Assembly: GCF_030929595.1 (NCBI RefSeq)
Contig: NZ_JAVFVR010000001.1
Span: 992,001-1,056,000, forward strand
Length of the DNA: 64,000 bases
Direction of reading: 5' to 3'
Source: Flavobacterium sp. LHD-85
GTDB taxonomy: Bacteria > Bacteroidota > Bacteroidia > Flavobacteriales > Flavobacteriaceae
The position numbers and the translations under genes are program-made. Positions within the stretch are counted from its first letter, which is position 1; the number at the start of each line of letters is the position of its first letter. Of the stretch, positions 35,100 to 48,000 are shown piece after piece. The notes below the pieces were generated by a model. That model saw only the letters and a program-made list of their open reading frames with translations, searched no databases and was not told the origin of the DNA.

Positions 35100-36176
35100 A
35101 TGAAAAAATATATAAATAAATTAGCAGCATTACTGGCATTAGTAATCGTTGCTACTTCTTGTGAATCTGATGCAGAATTAACCGTTTTAAAATCGGTTAG
35201 TTTTCCCTCTGCAATTACATCCTCTGCAAGTAAAATTGTGCTTACAGAAGATACAGCCGACGATACTGCAACAACTATTTCTTGGCCAGCTGTTGTTTTC
35301 CCGATTGAAGCACCTGTTTTATACACAGTTCAATTTGATCTTCCAGCAAATACTTCTGGTAGTAAGGCTTGGTTAACTGCTAAAACATTTGAAGCAGGAA
35401 ACGATGTTTTGAGCAAATCTTTTACAGTTCGTGATTTGAATAAAATTGCAACAGATCTAGGAATACAACCAAATGTAGACGGAAAACTAGCAGTAAGAGT
35501 CGTGGCTGCCATGGATAGAAATATTTATTCGGATCCAATTGAAATAACGGTCACTCCTTACGAAAAAGCAGTTGCTTTTGGCAAAATTTTTATGCCTGGT
35601 GATTATCAAGGTTGGGCAGTTGAAACTGCTGCAGCTTTAACAGCAATAGAAAAAGGAATCTATCAAGGATATATGACTGCTGAAGGTACTGCATTAGCAT
35701 TCAAATTAAATACTGCCAGAACATGGGCTGAATTTTACGGTGCAGGTGCTACTAATGAAGATTTAGTTAGAATGGATGATGATAATTTATTTCTTCCAAG
35801 TGCAGGTTCATACCAAATTAAAGTAAATTTGAACACGCTAAAATGGTCTGCTACTCCTTATGCATGGGGAATTGTTGGAACTGCTCAATCTGGAGGATGG
35901 GACAATAGCACGCCAATGAGTTATGATCATCAGACTAAAACATGGGAAGTAACAGCAGACTTAGTTCCTGGAGCATTGAAATTCAGATTGAACAACAAAT
36001 GGGATGTTAATTACGGACCTAAAGATGCTACAACAAATACCATCAATCGTGACGATCAAGGCTCTTATACCATTACTGAAGCTGGAACTTATGAAGTTAC
36101 GTTCACTATTGAAGAAACAGATCCAAACACAAATGGCTATCCTGCAACAGCAACATGCAGTATAGTTAAAAAATAA
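35100..36176 (+). CDS. SusE/SusF-like starch-binding lipoprotein
   Basis: A 358-residue lipoprotein (ATSC lipobox near residue 21) with an N-terminal SusE-type Ig domain (about 30-150) and two C-terminal starch-binding-type domains. The first begins KIFMPGDYQGWAVETA (about 163) and the second YAWGIVGTAQSGGWDN (about 258), each rich in aromatic residues. Relatives bind starch at the cell surface and raise the local substrate concentration. It follows susD by 14 nt. A single SusE-like protein is present; there is no separate SusF. Confidence 0.9.
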   Translation: MKKYINKLAALLALVIVATSCESDAELTVLKSVSFPSAITSSASKIVLTEDTADDTATTISWPAVVFPIEAPVLYTVQFDLPANTSGSKAWLTAKTFEAGNDVLSKSFTVRDLNKIATDLGIQPNVDGKLAVRVVAAMDRNIYSDPIEITVTPYEKAVAFGKIFMPGDYQGWAVETAAALTAIEKGIYQGYMTAEGTALAFKLNTARTWAEFYGAGATNEDLVRMDDDNLFLPSAGSYQIKVNLNTLKWSATPYAWGIVGTAQSGGWDNSTPMSYDHQTKTWEVTADLVPGALKFRLNNKWDVNYGPKDATTNTINRDDQGSYTITEAGTYEVTFTIEETDPNTNGYPATATCSIVKK

Positions 36177-36216
36177 TCTAACATCATTCATACTTGTTAG
36201 ATTAGTTTTGAGTGAA

Positions 36217-36244
36217 ACCTGCCTTTCTGAGCAAAAGGCAGGTT
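36217..36244 (+). promoter_or_regulatory. Intercistronic hairpin after the SusE-like gene
   Basis: AACCTGCCTTT / AAAGGCAGGTT stem with a six-base loop. It lacks a T run, so it more likely protects or processes the mRNA than terminates it. Confidence 0.5.
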
Positions 36245-36298
36245 ATCTAAAAAAATAAAACTGCCCGCTCAAAATCTATCAATTTTAATTTTAAAATC

Positions 36299-37696
36299 AT
36301 GAAGTCTAACTCCAATATTTTTCTTGCTTTACTGCTTTCAATAGCTTTTGTATCGTGCAGTTCTTCTGAAGAAAATCCACAGCCTGAGCCAAATCCACAG
36401 CCTGGAAACGAATATCAGCAGTATGGATCACCATTTGATAAAGTTGCAGCCAACGAAGATGCCGTAATTTATCAGGTAAATGTGCGCTCTTTCAGTCCAG
36501 AAGGAAACTTAAAAGGCGTTCAGAAACGACTTGCAGATATACAGAAACTAGGTGCAAATGTCATTTATCTGATGCCGATTTATCCTGTTGGAAAAATAAA
36601 AACTGCCGGAAAATTAGGTTCTCCATATTCTATTAAAGACTACAAAGCGGTTAATTCTGATTATGGGAACTTAGAAGACCTTCGCGCTCTAGTTACAGAA
36701 GCACACAGCAAAAATATGGCGGTGATTTTAGACTGGGTTGCCAATCATACTTCTTGGGATAATCAATGGATAACCGCCCATCCAGACTGGTACCAAAAAG
36801 ACGCTAGCGGAAATATTACCATTCCGCCTGGAACAAACTGGCAAGATGTGGCGCAGTTAAATTATACCAATGTTGAAATGAAAAAAGCCATGATCGATGC
36901 CATGTCCTATTGGGTTTACAATGCCAATATTGATGGTTTTAGATGTGATGCTGCCGATTTTGTTCCGATGAATTTCTGGTCAGAAGCGATTACTGCAATC
37001 CGTAAAATAAAGAACCAAAGGATGATTTTGATGGCAGAAGGTACTAGAGTTAATCATTTTGATGCAGGATTTGATTATACTTTTGGTTTTGCCTATTTCG
37101 GCGCTTTAGAAAAAGTGTTCTCAGAAGCTCAGCCTGCAAGCTATCTTCAAACAGAAAGCTCTAAAGAATATGGGCAGTTAGATGCTTCAAAAAGAATAGT
37201 GCGCTATACCACTAACCACGATGTCAATCTTTCTGACGGAACTCCGCTTGAACTTTTTGGAGGAAAAAAAGGATCTCTTGCAGCTTTTGTAATTGCATCG
37301 AGTATGAAATCTGTTCCTATGATTTACAATGGTCAGGAAATTGGATACAACAAACGCATTGATTATTTTGACAATGTGCCAATAGATTGGTCTACTGCAG
37401 ATAACGATATGCTTTTGGAATATCAAAAAATAATTGCCTTTAGAAATTCAAGTGAAGCACTTCGAAAAGGAAAACTGACCGGTTACAGCAGTAATGATGT
37501 GAGCGTTTTTACTATGGAAACCGCAGCTGACAAAGTTCTAATTGTTGCCAATATCAAAAACAAATCGCTCAAATATACTGCTCCAACAGCTTTGGCTAAC
37601 ACCAATTGGACAGACGCATTAACTGGAAATCAAATAGCAATTGGCACAGAAATCAATTTAGAAGCTTACCAATATTTAATCCTTAAAAAACAATAA
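36299..37696 (+). CDS. GH13 alpha-amylase-family lipoprotein
   Basis: A 465-residue glycoside hydrolase with a lipoprotein signal (FVSC at about residue 20) and a Pro/Gln-rich linker (EENPQPEPNPQPG), so it is membrane-anchored. The GH13 barrel has all catalytic landmarks: DWVANHTS, the nucleophile aspartate in DGFRCDAADF, the acid glutamate in LMAEGTRVN and the third acid in TTNHDVNL. It should hydrolyse alpha-1,4-glucans or maltooligosaccharides. It is a paralogue of the larger amylase gene downstream (shared YQV.[IV]R.FS..G and NVIYLMPI) but lacks that protein's extra modules and T9SS tail. Confidence 0.93.
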   Translation: MKSNSNIFLALLLSIAFVSCSSSEENPQPEPNPQPGNEYQQYGSPFDKVAANEDAVIYQVNVRSFSPEGNLKGVQKRLADIQKLGANVIYLMPIYPVGKIKTAGKLGSPYSIKDYKAVNSDYGNLEDLRALVTEAHSKNMAVILDWVANHTSWDNQWITAHPDWYQKDASGNITIPPGTNWQDVAQLNYTNVEMKKAMIDAMSYWVYNANIDGFRCDAADFVPMNFWSEAITAIRKIKNQRMILMAEGTRVNHFDAGFDYTFGFAYFGALEKVFSEAQPASYLQTESSKEYGQLDASKRIVRYTTNHDVNLSDGTPLELFGGKKGSLAAFVIASSMKSVPMIYNGQEIGYNKRIDYFDNVPIDWSTADNDMLLEYQKIIAFRNSSEALRKGKLTGYSSNDVSVFTMETAADKVLIVANIKNKSLKYTAPTALANTNWTDALTGNQIAIGTEINLEAYQYLILKKQ

Positions 37697-37722
37697 CGCT
37701 TCTGATACAAATAGATTTGTAA

Positions 37723-39915
<2,193 letters not shown>

Positions 39916-39970
39916 TTTAAGGTGCTATCCCGATAGCTATGGGGACTGAAACACTCAGTTTCTAAGTTTT

Positions 39971-40047
39971 TTGCCACGAATTACGCGAATTCCACGAATT
40001 AAAAACCGCAAATGAAAATTTGTGCTAATTCGTGTAATTCGTGGCAA
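39971..40047. repeat. TTGCCACGAATT inverted repeat, copy upstream of the large amylase gene
   Basis: The 21-bp arms 39971-39991 and 40027-40047 pair with a single mismatch around a 35-nt loop. A second copy lies at 43314-43377, so the amylase gene is bracketed. The 275-bp gap 39916-40190 also holds gctatcccgatagc at about 39923, another palindromic fragment. Confidence 0.85.
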
Positions 40048-40190
40048 GAAACCTATGCTCATTTTTGAGCAAAATTAAAACTTACTATTTTGAAAACTAT
40101 TAACCACAAATGTTTGTCGAATTTAAAAACAATGCGAGTGAGAATGAATTTTAGTTAGAAATGCCGACAAGCATGCAAAAAACTACTATT

Positions 40191-43100
40191 ATGAAAATCA
40201 AAATTACCACTAGATTATTTCATATTGCCAAAGCAATATTTTGCTTTCTAATATTATTTGCAAGTTCCGTTTATGCTCAGGATCCTGTGCAATACGGAAC
40301 CCCATTTGCAGGTGTGCCCGATACTCGAGATGTAAACATGTATCAAGTGCATATACGTCCGTTTAGTGCCAACGGAGATTTAGCCGGAGTAACTGCTCGA
40401 TTAGACAATATTAAAGCACTCGGCACCAATGTAATTTATTTAATGCCGATTTTCCCCCACGGAACCGATTCCCGAAGTTCACCTTCGCCCTATTGTATCA
40501 AAGATTTTAAAGCTGTTGGCTCAGAGTATGGCTCACTTGCCGATTTAAGAACTCTGGTTGATGGCGCTCACAGCCGCGGAATGGCCGTAATTTTAGATAT
40601 TGCCATTAACGGAACTTCATGGGATCATGGCTGGACAGTTTCGCATCCTGAATACTACAAACGAACAGGAACAACGATTCAGCAATTAGGAAACTTCTCT
40701 GATATTGCAGCATTGGATCTTAATAGTTCTGCAACAAGAGCAGCTATTAAAGATGCTATGCGCTACTGGATTTTCGCAGCCAATATTGATGGTTACCGTT
40801 GCGATTATGCCAACAATCCTCCTTTGGATTTCTGGTCTGAAGTGAATTCAAATCTTCGCGGAATTACATCTCATAAATTATTAATGCTAGCCGAAGGAGA
40901 CCGACAAGAGAACTTTGAAGTTGGTTTTGACATGAATTATGGAGACCGATGGTTTCACGCTGGTTTATATGATATTGCTAGTGGAGGTCCAGTTTCCCAA
41001 CGAATTCAAGATCAGACGACATATGAATATGCGAAAGCAACAGGAAATCAGCAAATCGTTAGATATACTGGAAATCACGATACATATACCAATGATGATG
41101 GTGTGAGAAGACCATTTGTAGTATTTAAAAATCATAACGGAATAGTTGCCAATTTCTTAGTTTCAGCTTACATGAGAGGCGTTCCTTTTTTAATGAGCGG
41201 ACAAGAAATTGATTACGAACCAAAGACAGATTGGCCTTGGCAAAACTTTAAATTCAACTGGTCGCAAAACCCAACTGCCGCAGCTGATTTTGCTAAAATT
41301 CTAAATTTTAGAACGCAAAGTGCAGCTATACGACGTGGTGACTTGACTACTTATGCAAACGATGACATCAGCATTTTCACTAAAACATTAGGAACAGAAA
41401 AAGTAATCGTAATGTCGAATTTGAGAAACGCAGCAAAATCGTATGTTATTCCAGCGGCTTTAGCAGGAACTTATGTAAATCCATATAACAATAATGCTTC
41501 GGTAACTTTAACCGCAGGTTCTACTCGTAATTTTGCTGCTTACGAATATTTGGTTTTAACCAATACCAATGCACCTCTTGTAGCCGTTACAGGAGTTTCT
41601 GTTAGTCCGACAACCGTAACAGTTGGTTTAGGTACTACGCAACAATTAAACGCTACAATCGCTCCTGCAAATGCGACAAACCAAAGCGTAAGCTGGTCTT
41701 CTAGCAATACAGCTATAGCAACTGTAAATGCATCTGGGTTAGTTACGGCAGTTTCTGCTGGAACAACAACTATTACAGTTACAACTGCTGACGGAAACAA
41801 AACAGCAACTTCAGCTATAACTGTTGCTGCAATTCCTGTTTCTTCTGTTGCAATTTCTCCTGCTTCTGCAAGTTTATATGCCGGAAACACGCAACAGCTT
41901 ACAGCAACGATTTCGCCTACAAATGCAACCAACAAAAATGTAACTTGGTCATCAAGCAACACAGCAATTGCAACGGTGAATTCAAGCGGACTTGTCACAG
42001 CAGTTTCTTCAGGAACTGCAACGATTACAGCAACTACTCAAGACGGAAACAAAACGGCTTCAGCAACTATTACAGTAAATCCAAATACAAATTTCACGGT
42101 ATATTTCTACAAACCATCAAATTGGGGAACTGGAATTAAAATTTACTATTGGAATGCATTACCAACAGGCGTTTTAGCAACTGCAACATGGCCTGGAGTA
42201 AATATGACCGATGCTGGAAATGGCTGGTATAGCTACACTTTCACAAATGTAACCTCAACCAATTTAATTTTCAACGACGGAACCAACCAAACGGCCGATT
42301 TAAGCAGAAATAAAAACGGATGGTACATGAACAGCGCTTGGTACGATTCTAACCCGGGAACTGGCGTTGCTGTTACAAGTGTTAGTTTAAGTCCAACGAC
42401 AGCTTCATTAAATGTTGGCGGAACACAGCAATTGACCCCAACAATTCTTCCTGCAAATGCAACTAATAAATCGGTAACATATAGTTCAAATAATACAGCT
42501 GTAGCCACTGTAAATGCTTCTGGTTTAATAACCGCTGTCGCGAATGGAACAGCGACAATTACCGTTACAACTGTTGACGGAAGTAAAACTAGCACTTGTT
42601 TGGTATCGGTTACAACAGCTTCTGGAGGAGGAAATTACTACACGATCAAAAACAGATGGACAGGCGCTTATTTATCTGACGCAGGAACAAATACAGGTTA
42701 CGGAACAAGCGTTTCAGGAAACAACTACAAATGGCAAAAAATCGCAATTGATGCCACTTATTTTGTATTGAAAAATGTTGCAACAGGAGAATTAATGAAT
42801 ATTGAAGGGCAAACAGGAAATGTACAATGCAACATTACTGATACTACTTTCTGGAGCGCGCAATGGTCAAGCGATTACATTGACGGAACTTGGACTCGTT
42901 TAAGAAACAGATGGCAGACAGGAAATATTATTCATATCGAAAACCTGACAGGTTCGGCACAATACGGAAATTCACAAGATGGTTGGTATAGCGCACAATG
43001 GCAATTGGAAGCAACAACAGTTGGAACATCAAAAATGGCTTTAAATGTTGAAGAAGTTTCTACAATAGAGCCTGCAATTAGTATTTATCCAAATCCGGCA

Positions 43101-43307
43101 ATTAACAATGAATTTAATATTTTAATGCCTGAATTAGCAAGTGGAGATACGGCTGAAATTTTCGTTTCAGATTTGAACGGAAGAACTCTTTTAACACAAA
43201 AACTTTCTGCTTCGGGACAAGTTAATCATCATTTATCTACAGGAATTTATATAGTGAACATTGCTTCTAAAGATTTTAATGTGACCAAAAAACTGATTGT
43301 TAAATAA
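40191..43307 (+). CDS. Secreted multidomain GH13 alpha-amylase with starch-binding modules and T9SS tail
   Basis: About 1038 residues. A signal peptide (to SSVYAQ) is followed by a GH13 catalytic domain (about 30-450) with the nucleophile in DGYRCDYANN, the acid in LMLAEGDRQ and the third acid in TGNHDTYTN. Then come two Big2-like Ig domains, a CBM26-type starch-binding module (VYFYKPSNWGTGIKIYYWNA ... WYSYTF), a third Big2 domain, a ricin-like beta-trefoil domain (YYTIKNRWTGAYLSDAG) and a T9SS sorting domain (ISIYPNPAINN). It is exported to or beyond the cell surface and starts starch breakdown for the SusCDE system. ATG 40161 is an alternative start. It is flanked by two copies of one inverted repeat. 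Confidence 0.92.
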   Translation: MKIKITTRLFHIAKAIFCFLILFASSVYAQDPVQYGTPFAGVPDTRDVNMYQVHIRPFSANGDLAGVTARLDNIKALGTNVIYLMPIFPHGTDSRSSPSPYCIKDFKAVGSEYGSLADLRTLVDGAHSRGMAVILDIAINGTSWDHGWTVSHPEYYKRTGTTIQQLGNFSDIAALDLNSSATRAAIKDAMRYWIFAANIDGYRCDYANNPPLDFWSEVNSNLRGITSHKLLMLAEGDRQENFEVGFDMNYGDRWFHAGLYDIASGGPVSQRIQDQTTYEYAKATGNQQIVRYTGNHDTYTNDDGVRRPFVVFKNHNGIVANFLVSAYMRGVPFLMSGQEIDYEPKTDWPWQNFKFNWSQNPTAAADFAKILNFRTQSAAIRRGDLTTYANDDISIFTKTLGTEKVIVMSNLRNAAKSYVIPAALAGTYVNPYNNNASVTLTAGSTRNFAAYEYLVLTNTNAPLVAVTGVSVSPTTVTVGLGTTQQLNATIAPANATNQSVSWSSSNTAIATVNASGLVTAVSAGTTTITVTTADGNKTATSAITVAAIPVSSVAISPASASLYAGNTQQLTATISPTNATNKNVTWSSSNTAIATVNSSGLVTAVSSGTATITATTQDGNKTASATITVNPNTNFTVYFYKPSNWGTGIKIYYWNALPTGVLATATWPGVNMTDAGNGWYSYTFTNVTSTNLIFNDGTNQTADLSRNKNGWYMNSAWYDSNPGTGVAVTSVSLSPTTASLNVGGTQQLTPTILPANATNKSVTYSSNNTAVATVNASGLITAVANGTATITVTTVDGSKTSTCLVSVTTASGGGNYYTIKNRWTGAYLSDAGTNTGYGTSVSGNNYKWQKIAIDATYFVLKNVATGELMNIEGQTGNVQCNITDTTFWSAQWSSDYIDGTWTRLRNRWQTGNIIHIENLTGSAQYGNSQDGWYSAQWQLEATTVGTSKMALNVEEVSTIEPAISIYPNPAINNEFNILMPELASGDTAEIFVSDLNGRTLLTQKLSASGQVNHHLSTGIYIVNIASKDFNVTKKLIVK

Positions 43308-43313
43308 TTCTTT

Positions 43314-43377
43314 TTGCCACGAATTTCGCGAATTTTCGCGAATTAAAATTTGTGATGATTCGTGTAATTCGTGGCAA
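43314..43377. repeat. TTGCCACGAATT inverted repeat, copy downstream of the large amylase gene
   Basis: The arms at 43314-43334 and 43357-43377 pair with a few mismatches around a 22-nt loop. It lies in the gap between convergent genes and may act as a bidirectional terminator. It is closely similar to the copy at 39971. Confidence 0.8.
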
Positions 43378-43383
43378 CTTTTT

Positions 43384-43938
43384 TTAAAACGAATAATTCA
43401 GAGCAAGTCCGAAATTATTCTCCGATGTGATTTCATTTTTATTTAATGCCGGTTTAAAAGTTAAATTCTCATTTACATTAAACTGAGATAACGCAGCATC
43501 AACATTGGCATCGATAATGTTTAAGACATAAAAACCAACGATAAACAAAGCAGATAAATCCCTATTTCTTTGATAGCCTTTTTGAGCTGTAATCAATTGG
43601 CTTTCGCTTAATCTTGCTAAAAATTCAGAATCGCTTTTTTTACCTTCAAGCCGATTTTTGTATTCGTTTCTATAAAGATTGTAATTCTTCTGATTGTCTA
43701 TGTAGAAATAGACACTTTTACCAATAGCACCATATATCAAAGGAAGTTTCCAATATTTTTTATTATAAATCTATCCTAAACCAGGCAAAACTGCTGAATA
43801 AAATGCCGCTTTTGCTGGGCGAAGTGGATCAATAGTTTCTGATTTTAAGGAATCATTAGAAATAATTCTATCTTTTCCCTGAGCAAAAATTGAAGTAAAT
43901 CCAAAAAGTAAAAAAAGAACAACAAGTTGATTCTGCAT
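43384..43938 (-). pseudogene. DUF5683 family protein interrupted by one in-frame stop
   Basis: Read from ATG 43938, the frame gives a signal peptide (MQNQLVVLFLLFGFTSIFAQ), then PAKAAFYSAVLPGLG, then TAG at codon 56 (43771-43773). It continues in the same frame with IYNKKYWKLPLIYGAIGK to a normal stop at 43384. The family reads PGLGQIYNKKYW at this point, so a CAG glutamine has become TAG by one C-to-T change. Without the stop the protein would have 184 residues and be full length. DUF5683 proteins are small exported or membrane proteins of unknown function. It could be a young pseudogene, a suppressed stop or a sequencing error. Confidence 0.88.
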
Positions 43939-44137
43939 ATAAAGTGTCTTTGAAAATTTTGGTTCAAAGAAAACTTTTTAGTTCTAAGATTTTTCTTAAG
44001 TAAAAGATAAAGAAAACTTAATTTTTTTATCAAATTTCAAACAACAATGAAAAAAGTTGTACTCATCCCTGATTTATAATATTGAAAAGTTTTCTGAGAT
44101 TTTTAATAAAGCTTATTTCATCTTTTTTTACCATTTT

Positions 44138-45004
44138 TTACTCATAATATTTATAAGTTTTAGTACTTGTGGATGAAGGAGTGGATGAACTTCCTTGATA
44201 AATAGAATGAATGATATTAATTGGAAAATTATCTTCATTATATGTCATCTGCCTTATAACAGAACTCGTAGAACTTTTTATTGAAATAATATTGTTAGGC
44301 GACATAGCAATTATTGAATTAGTATTGCTAAACATCCAATAGTAAAGACTCTCATTATGATATTTATAACTTAAATATTCAGGGCTTTTTTTGTTATCAT
44401 ATTCATAGTCAAAAATTAAGTCGGGGTTTTGATTTGTATTTGCACGATTGATAACCTTTATAATATTACCATTACTGTCATATTTAAACTCCTTAATTAA
44501 ATATTCATCAAAATTAGAAGGAGTAATTTGAATCGTTTTAATTATTCTTCTATTATTATCAATATATACTTCAGAAATTAAATCTTTAGATTTATTTAAA
44601 GCTGTTTCAATATGATTTTTTACGATAATTTTGTCCGCAAAATATTCTAATACCGAATAATCAGCCGTACCTTCTTTAACTACTTTAATTAATCTATTCT
44701 GAGTATCATAGGAGTAAGAACTTTTAAGTTTTTCATTTGCTATTAAAGTTATTGAAGCTATAAGCTTTCCTTTATTATTATACTCATAACGATATTCCGT
44801 TATCATTATTCCAGGTGTATTAGGAATTACTTTCGTTAAATATCCGTTTTCATATTCAAATTCTTCTTTACCATCCTTTTCAGAATCTACAGATTTTAAT
44901 AATCCCTTTTTTAAATTTGGATTATTTTCGGTAGAATTATCGGAACTACAGCTACAAACAATAACTAAAATCAAAAAATAAAATATTCTAATTTTTTTAC
45001 TCAT
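44138..45004 (-). CDS. Lipoprotein with RHS/YD-like repeats
   Basis: A 288-residue protein with a lipoprotein signal (MSKKIRIFYFLILVIVCSC). The mature part repeats strands of the type YEYNNKGKLIAS, YSYDTQNRLIKVV, FKYDSNGNIIKV and YEYDNKKSP, i.e. YD-repeat-like beta hairpins as in RHS-type and DUF4595-type lipoproteins of Bacteroidota. It ends STSTKTYKYYE. Probably an outer-surface protein; function unknown. It lies 42 nt after mfd on the same strand and may be co-transcribed. The 199-bp gap 43939-44137 shows no gene. Confidence 0.75.
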   Translation of the reverse strand: MSKKIRIFYFLILVIVCSCSSDNSTENNPNLKKGLLKSVDSEKDGKEEFEYENGYLTKVIPNTPGIMITEYRYEYNNKGKLIASITLIANEKLKSSYSYDTQNRLIKVVKEGTADYSVLEYFADKIIVKNHIETALNKSKDLISEVYIDNNRRIIKTIQITPSNFDEYLIKEFKYDSNGNIIKVINRANTNQNPDLIFDYEYDNKKSPEYLSYKYHNESLYYWMFSNTNSIIAMSPNNIISIKSSTSSVIRQMTYNEDNFPINIIHSIYQGSSSTPSSTSTKTYKYYE

Positions 45005-45046
45005 ATATGGTAAGACTAATTTAACACAAAACAATTAACTCAAACT

Positions 45047-48000
45047 TTACTCCTCAAACAACTCCATCAATTCCAGCGCACGTTTTATAGACTTCACGTT
45101 CTCAAAAGTCAATAACAAACGTAAACCATTCACGGTTTGTTTTTCTTTCATTTTGCAAAGATTACTATGCTTTTGAACGAAGTTTAAAACGTTTCTGAAC
45201 TTCACAGATTGATAATAATCAGACTGCTGATCTGAAACGAAATAACCAATCATTTTGCCTTGTTTCAAAACCAATTTCTCTATTCCGACTTTTGTAGCAA
45301 TCCATTTTATTCTAATGCTGTTTAATAAAGCAACAGCAGGTTTTGGCAATGGTCCGAAACGGTCGATTAGTTTTTTCTCAAATTCCTGTAATCCCGCTTC
45401 GTCTTTTATAGCGCCTAATTCGTTATATAAAACCAAACGTTCCGAAACGTTATTGATATATTCATCTGGGAATAAAAGCTCAAAATCAGCATCGATTTGA
45501 ATGTCTTTTACGTATTCTTTTGTATCGATATCATTTTCCTCAGGATACAAATCTTTGAATTCGTTTTCCTTCAATTCTTCAATCGCTTCATTCATGATTT
45601 TTTGGTACGTATCAAAACCAATTTCATTAATGAAACCGCTTTGCTCACCACCCAATAAATCTCCTGCTCCTCGAATCTCCAAATCTTTCATCGCAATGTT
45701 GAAACCGCTTCCCAATTCGCTAAATTGCTCCAATGCCTGAATACGTTTTCTCGCATCTTCGGTCATTGATGAATACGGCGGACAAATGAAATAACAGAAT
45801 GCTTTTTTATTGCTTCGCCCTACTCGACCGCGCATTTGATGCAAATCTGACAATCCAAAATTATTGGCGTTGTTGATGAAAATCGTGTTCGCATTTGGAA
45901 CGTCCAATCCGCTTTCAATGATTGTGGTTGCCACCAAAACATCAAAATCTCCGTTCATGAAACCTAACATCAATTCTTCAAGTTTGGCACCATCCATTTG
46001 TCCGTGGCCAATTCCGACTCTTGCATTTGGAACCAAACGCTGAATCATTCCTGCCACTTCTTTTATATTTTCAATTCTATTATTAATGAAAAAAACCTGT
46101 CCGTTTCTCTGAATTTCATAAGAAATAGCATCACGGATAATTTCTTCATTAAAACCAACCACATTAGTTTCAATAGGATATCGATTTGGCGGAGGCGTTG
46201 TAATTACCGATAAATCTCGAGCCGCCATTAACGAAAACTGTAAAGTTCTCGGAATTGGCGTTGCTGTCAAAGTCAGCGTATCAACATTCGCAGCAATAGT
46301 TTTCAGTTTATCTTTTACGTTTACTCCGAACTTTTGTTCCTCATCGACAATCAATAAACCAAGATCTTTAAAAACTACATTTTTGTTTACTAACTGATGT
46401 GTTCCAATTACAATATCTAGTTTTCCTTCAGCTAAATCTTTTAAGGTTTGTGTTTTTTGTTTCGCTGTTCTAAATCGATTTAAGTAACCTACTGAAACCG
46501 GCATATCTTTCAAACGTTCCGAAAAAGTTCGATAATGCTGATAAGCCAAAATAGTTGTGGGAACTAAAACTGCTACTTGTTTGCTATTATCAACCGCTTT
46601 AAAAGCGGCACGAATCGCCACTTCTGTTTTCCCGAAACCAACATCCCCGCAAACCAAACGATCCATTGGGCGATCGCTTTCCATATCGGCTTTTACTTCT
46701 GCCGTCGACTTCATTTGATCTGGCGTATCTTCATAAATAAACGAACTTTCCAATTCGTTTTGAAGATAACTGTCAGTCGCAAATTGAAAACCTTTTTCTA
46801 AACGGCGTTTTGCATAAAGCTGAATCAAGTTGAATGCAATATGTTTTACGCGCGCTTTGGTTTTCTGTTTTAAAACTTTCCAAGCGTTCGAGCCTAGTTT
46901 ATAGATTTTAGGAGGCGTTCCGTCTTTTCCGTTGTATTTCGAAATTTTATGAAGCGAGTGAATACTCACATATACAATATCATTATCAGCATAAACCAAT
47001 TTTATGGCTTCTTGTGTTTTTCCTTCGACTTGAATTTTCTGCAAGCCGCCAAACTTCCCAATTCCGTGATCAATGTGTGTTACATAATCACCAACCGAAA
47101 GTGCAGTTAATTCTTTAAGCGTAATATTCTGCTTTTTAGAATATCCGTTTTTAATGTTGAATTTATGATAACGTTCAAAAATCTGATGATCGGTATAAGC
47201 TGTAATCTGATTTTCTTCATCAATAAAACCTTGGTACAAAGGCAATACAATCGTATGATATTGCTTTCTGATATTTTCTGAATTGGCTTCATCCAAAGAT
47301 TCAAAAATATCATGAAAACGTTTTGCCTGCGTATCATTCGAACAAAACAGATAATTGACATATCCGTTAAAATGATTATCGCTCAGATTATTCAGCAATA
47401 AATCAAATTGTTTATTGAAAGATGGCTGTGGCTGAATATGAAATTCGAATTTCTTAGTTGTTTTATAAACTGGTCTTGAAGCCAATTCTACAACCGAAAA
47501 ATCTAAAGATCTTTTGATAAATGACGCCTGATTTAAAAATAATTGTTCTGGCGTAGCATGCTTTATTTCTTTCGAAAGTTTTTCAAAGGCTTCTTCTGCC
47601 CTTGCAAATTGTTTGTCAAGCTGGCTAAAAAGTCCTTCGGTATTTTGAATAAAAAGAACTGTTTTTTCGGCAATATAATCTAAGAAACTCTCACGGTTTT
47701 CCTGAAAAAGTTTGTTTTCAACATTCGGGATAATCGTGATTTTTTTGTGTGTTTCGACAGATAATTGCGTTTCAACATCAAAAGTTCTGATGCTATCTAC
47801 TTCGTTTCCAAAAAATTCAATTCGGTACGGATGATCATTCGAAAAAGAGAATACATCGACAATTCCTCCACGAACTGAAAATTCTCCTGGTTCGGTAATA
47901 AAATCAACTCTTTTAAATTCATATTCGAACAAGACTTCGTTGATAAAATCGATAGAAATCTTATCATTCAAAGCCACTTTTAAAGTGTTTTTATCAAGTT

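Noticed and set aside
41540..41998. A 152-codon antisense frame within the large amylase gene (and a similar one at 42233-42595)
   Set aside because: Both arise opposite the repetitive Ig-like domains, whose Thr/Ala/Val codons are open on the other strand. They give hydrophobic repeats without homology.
43384..43740. A separate 118-residue protein starting MIYGAIGKSVYF
   Set aside because: It starts inside a conserved segment, and the missing N-terminal part with signal peptide is encoded directly upstream in the same frame, so this is the tail of the interrupted DUF5683 gene.
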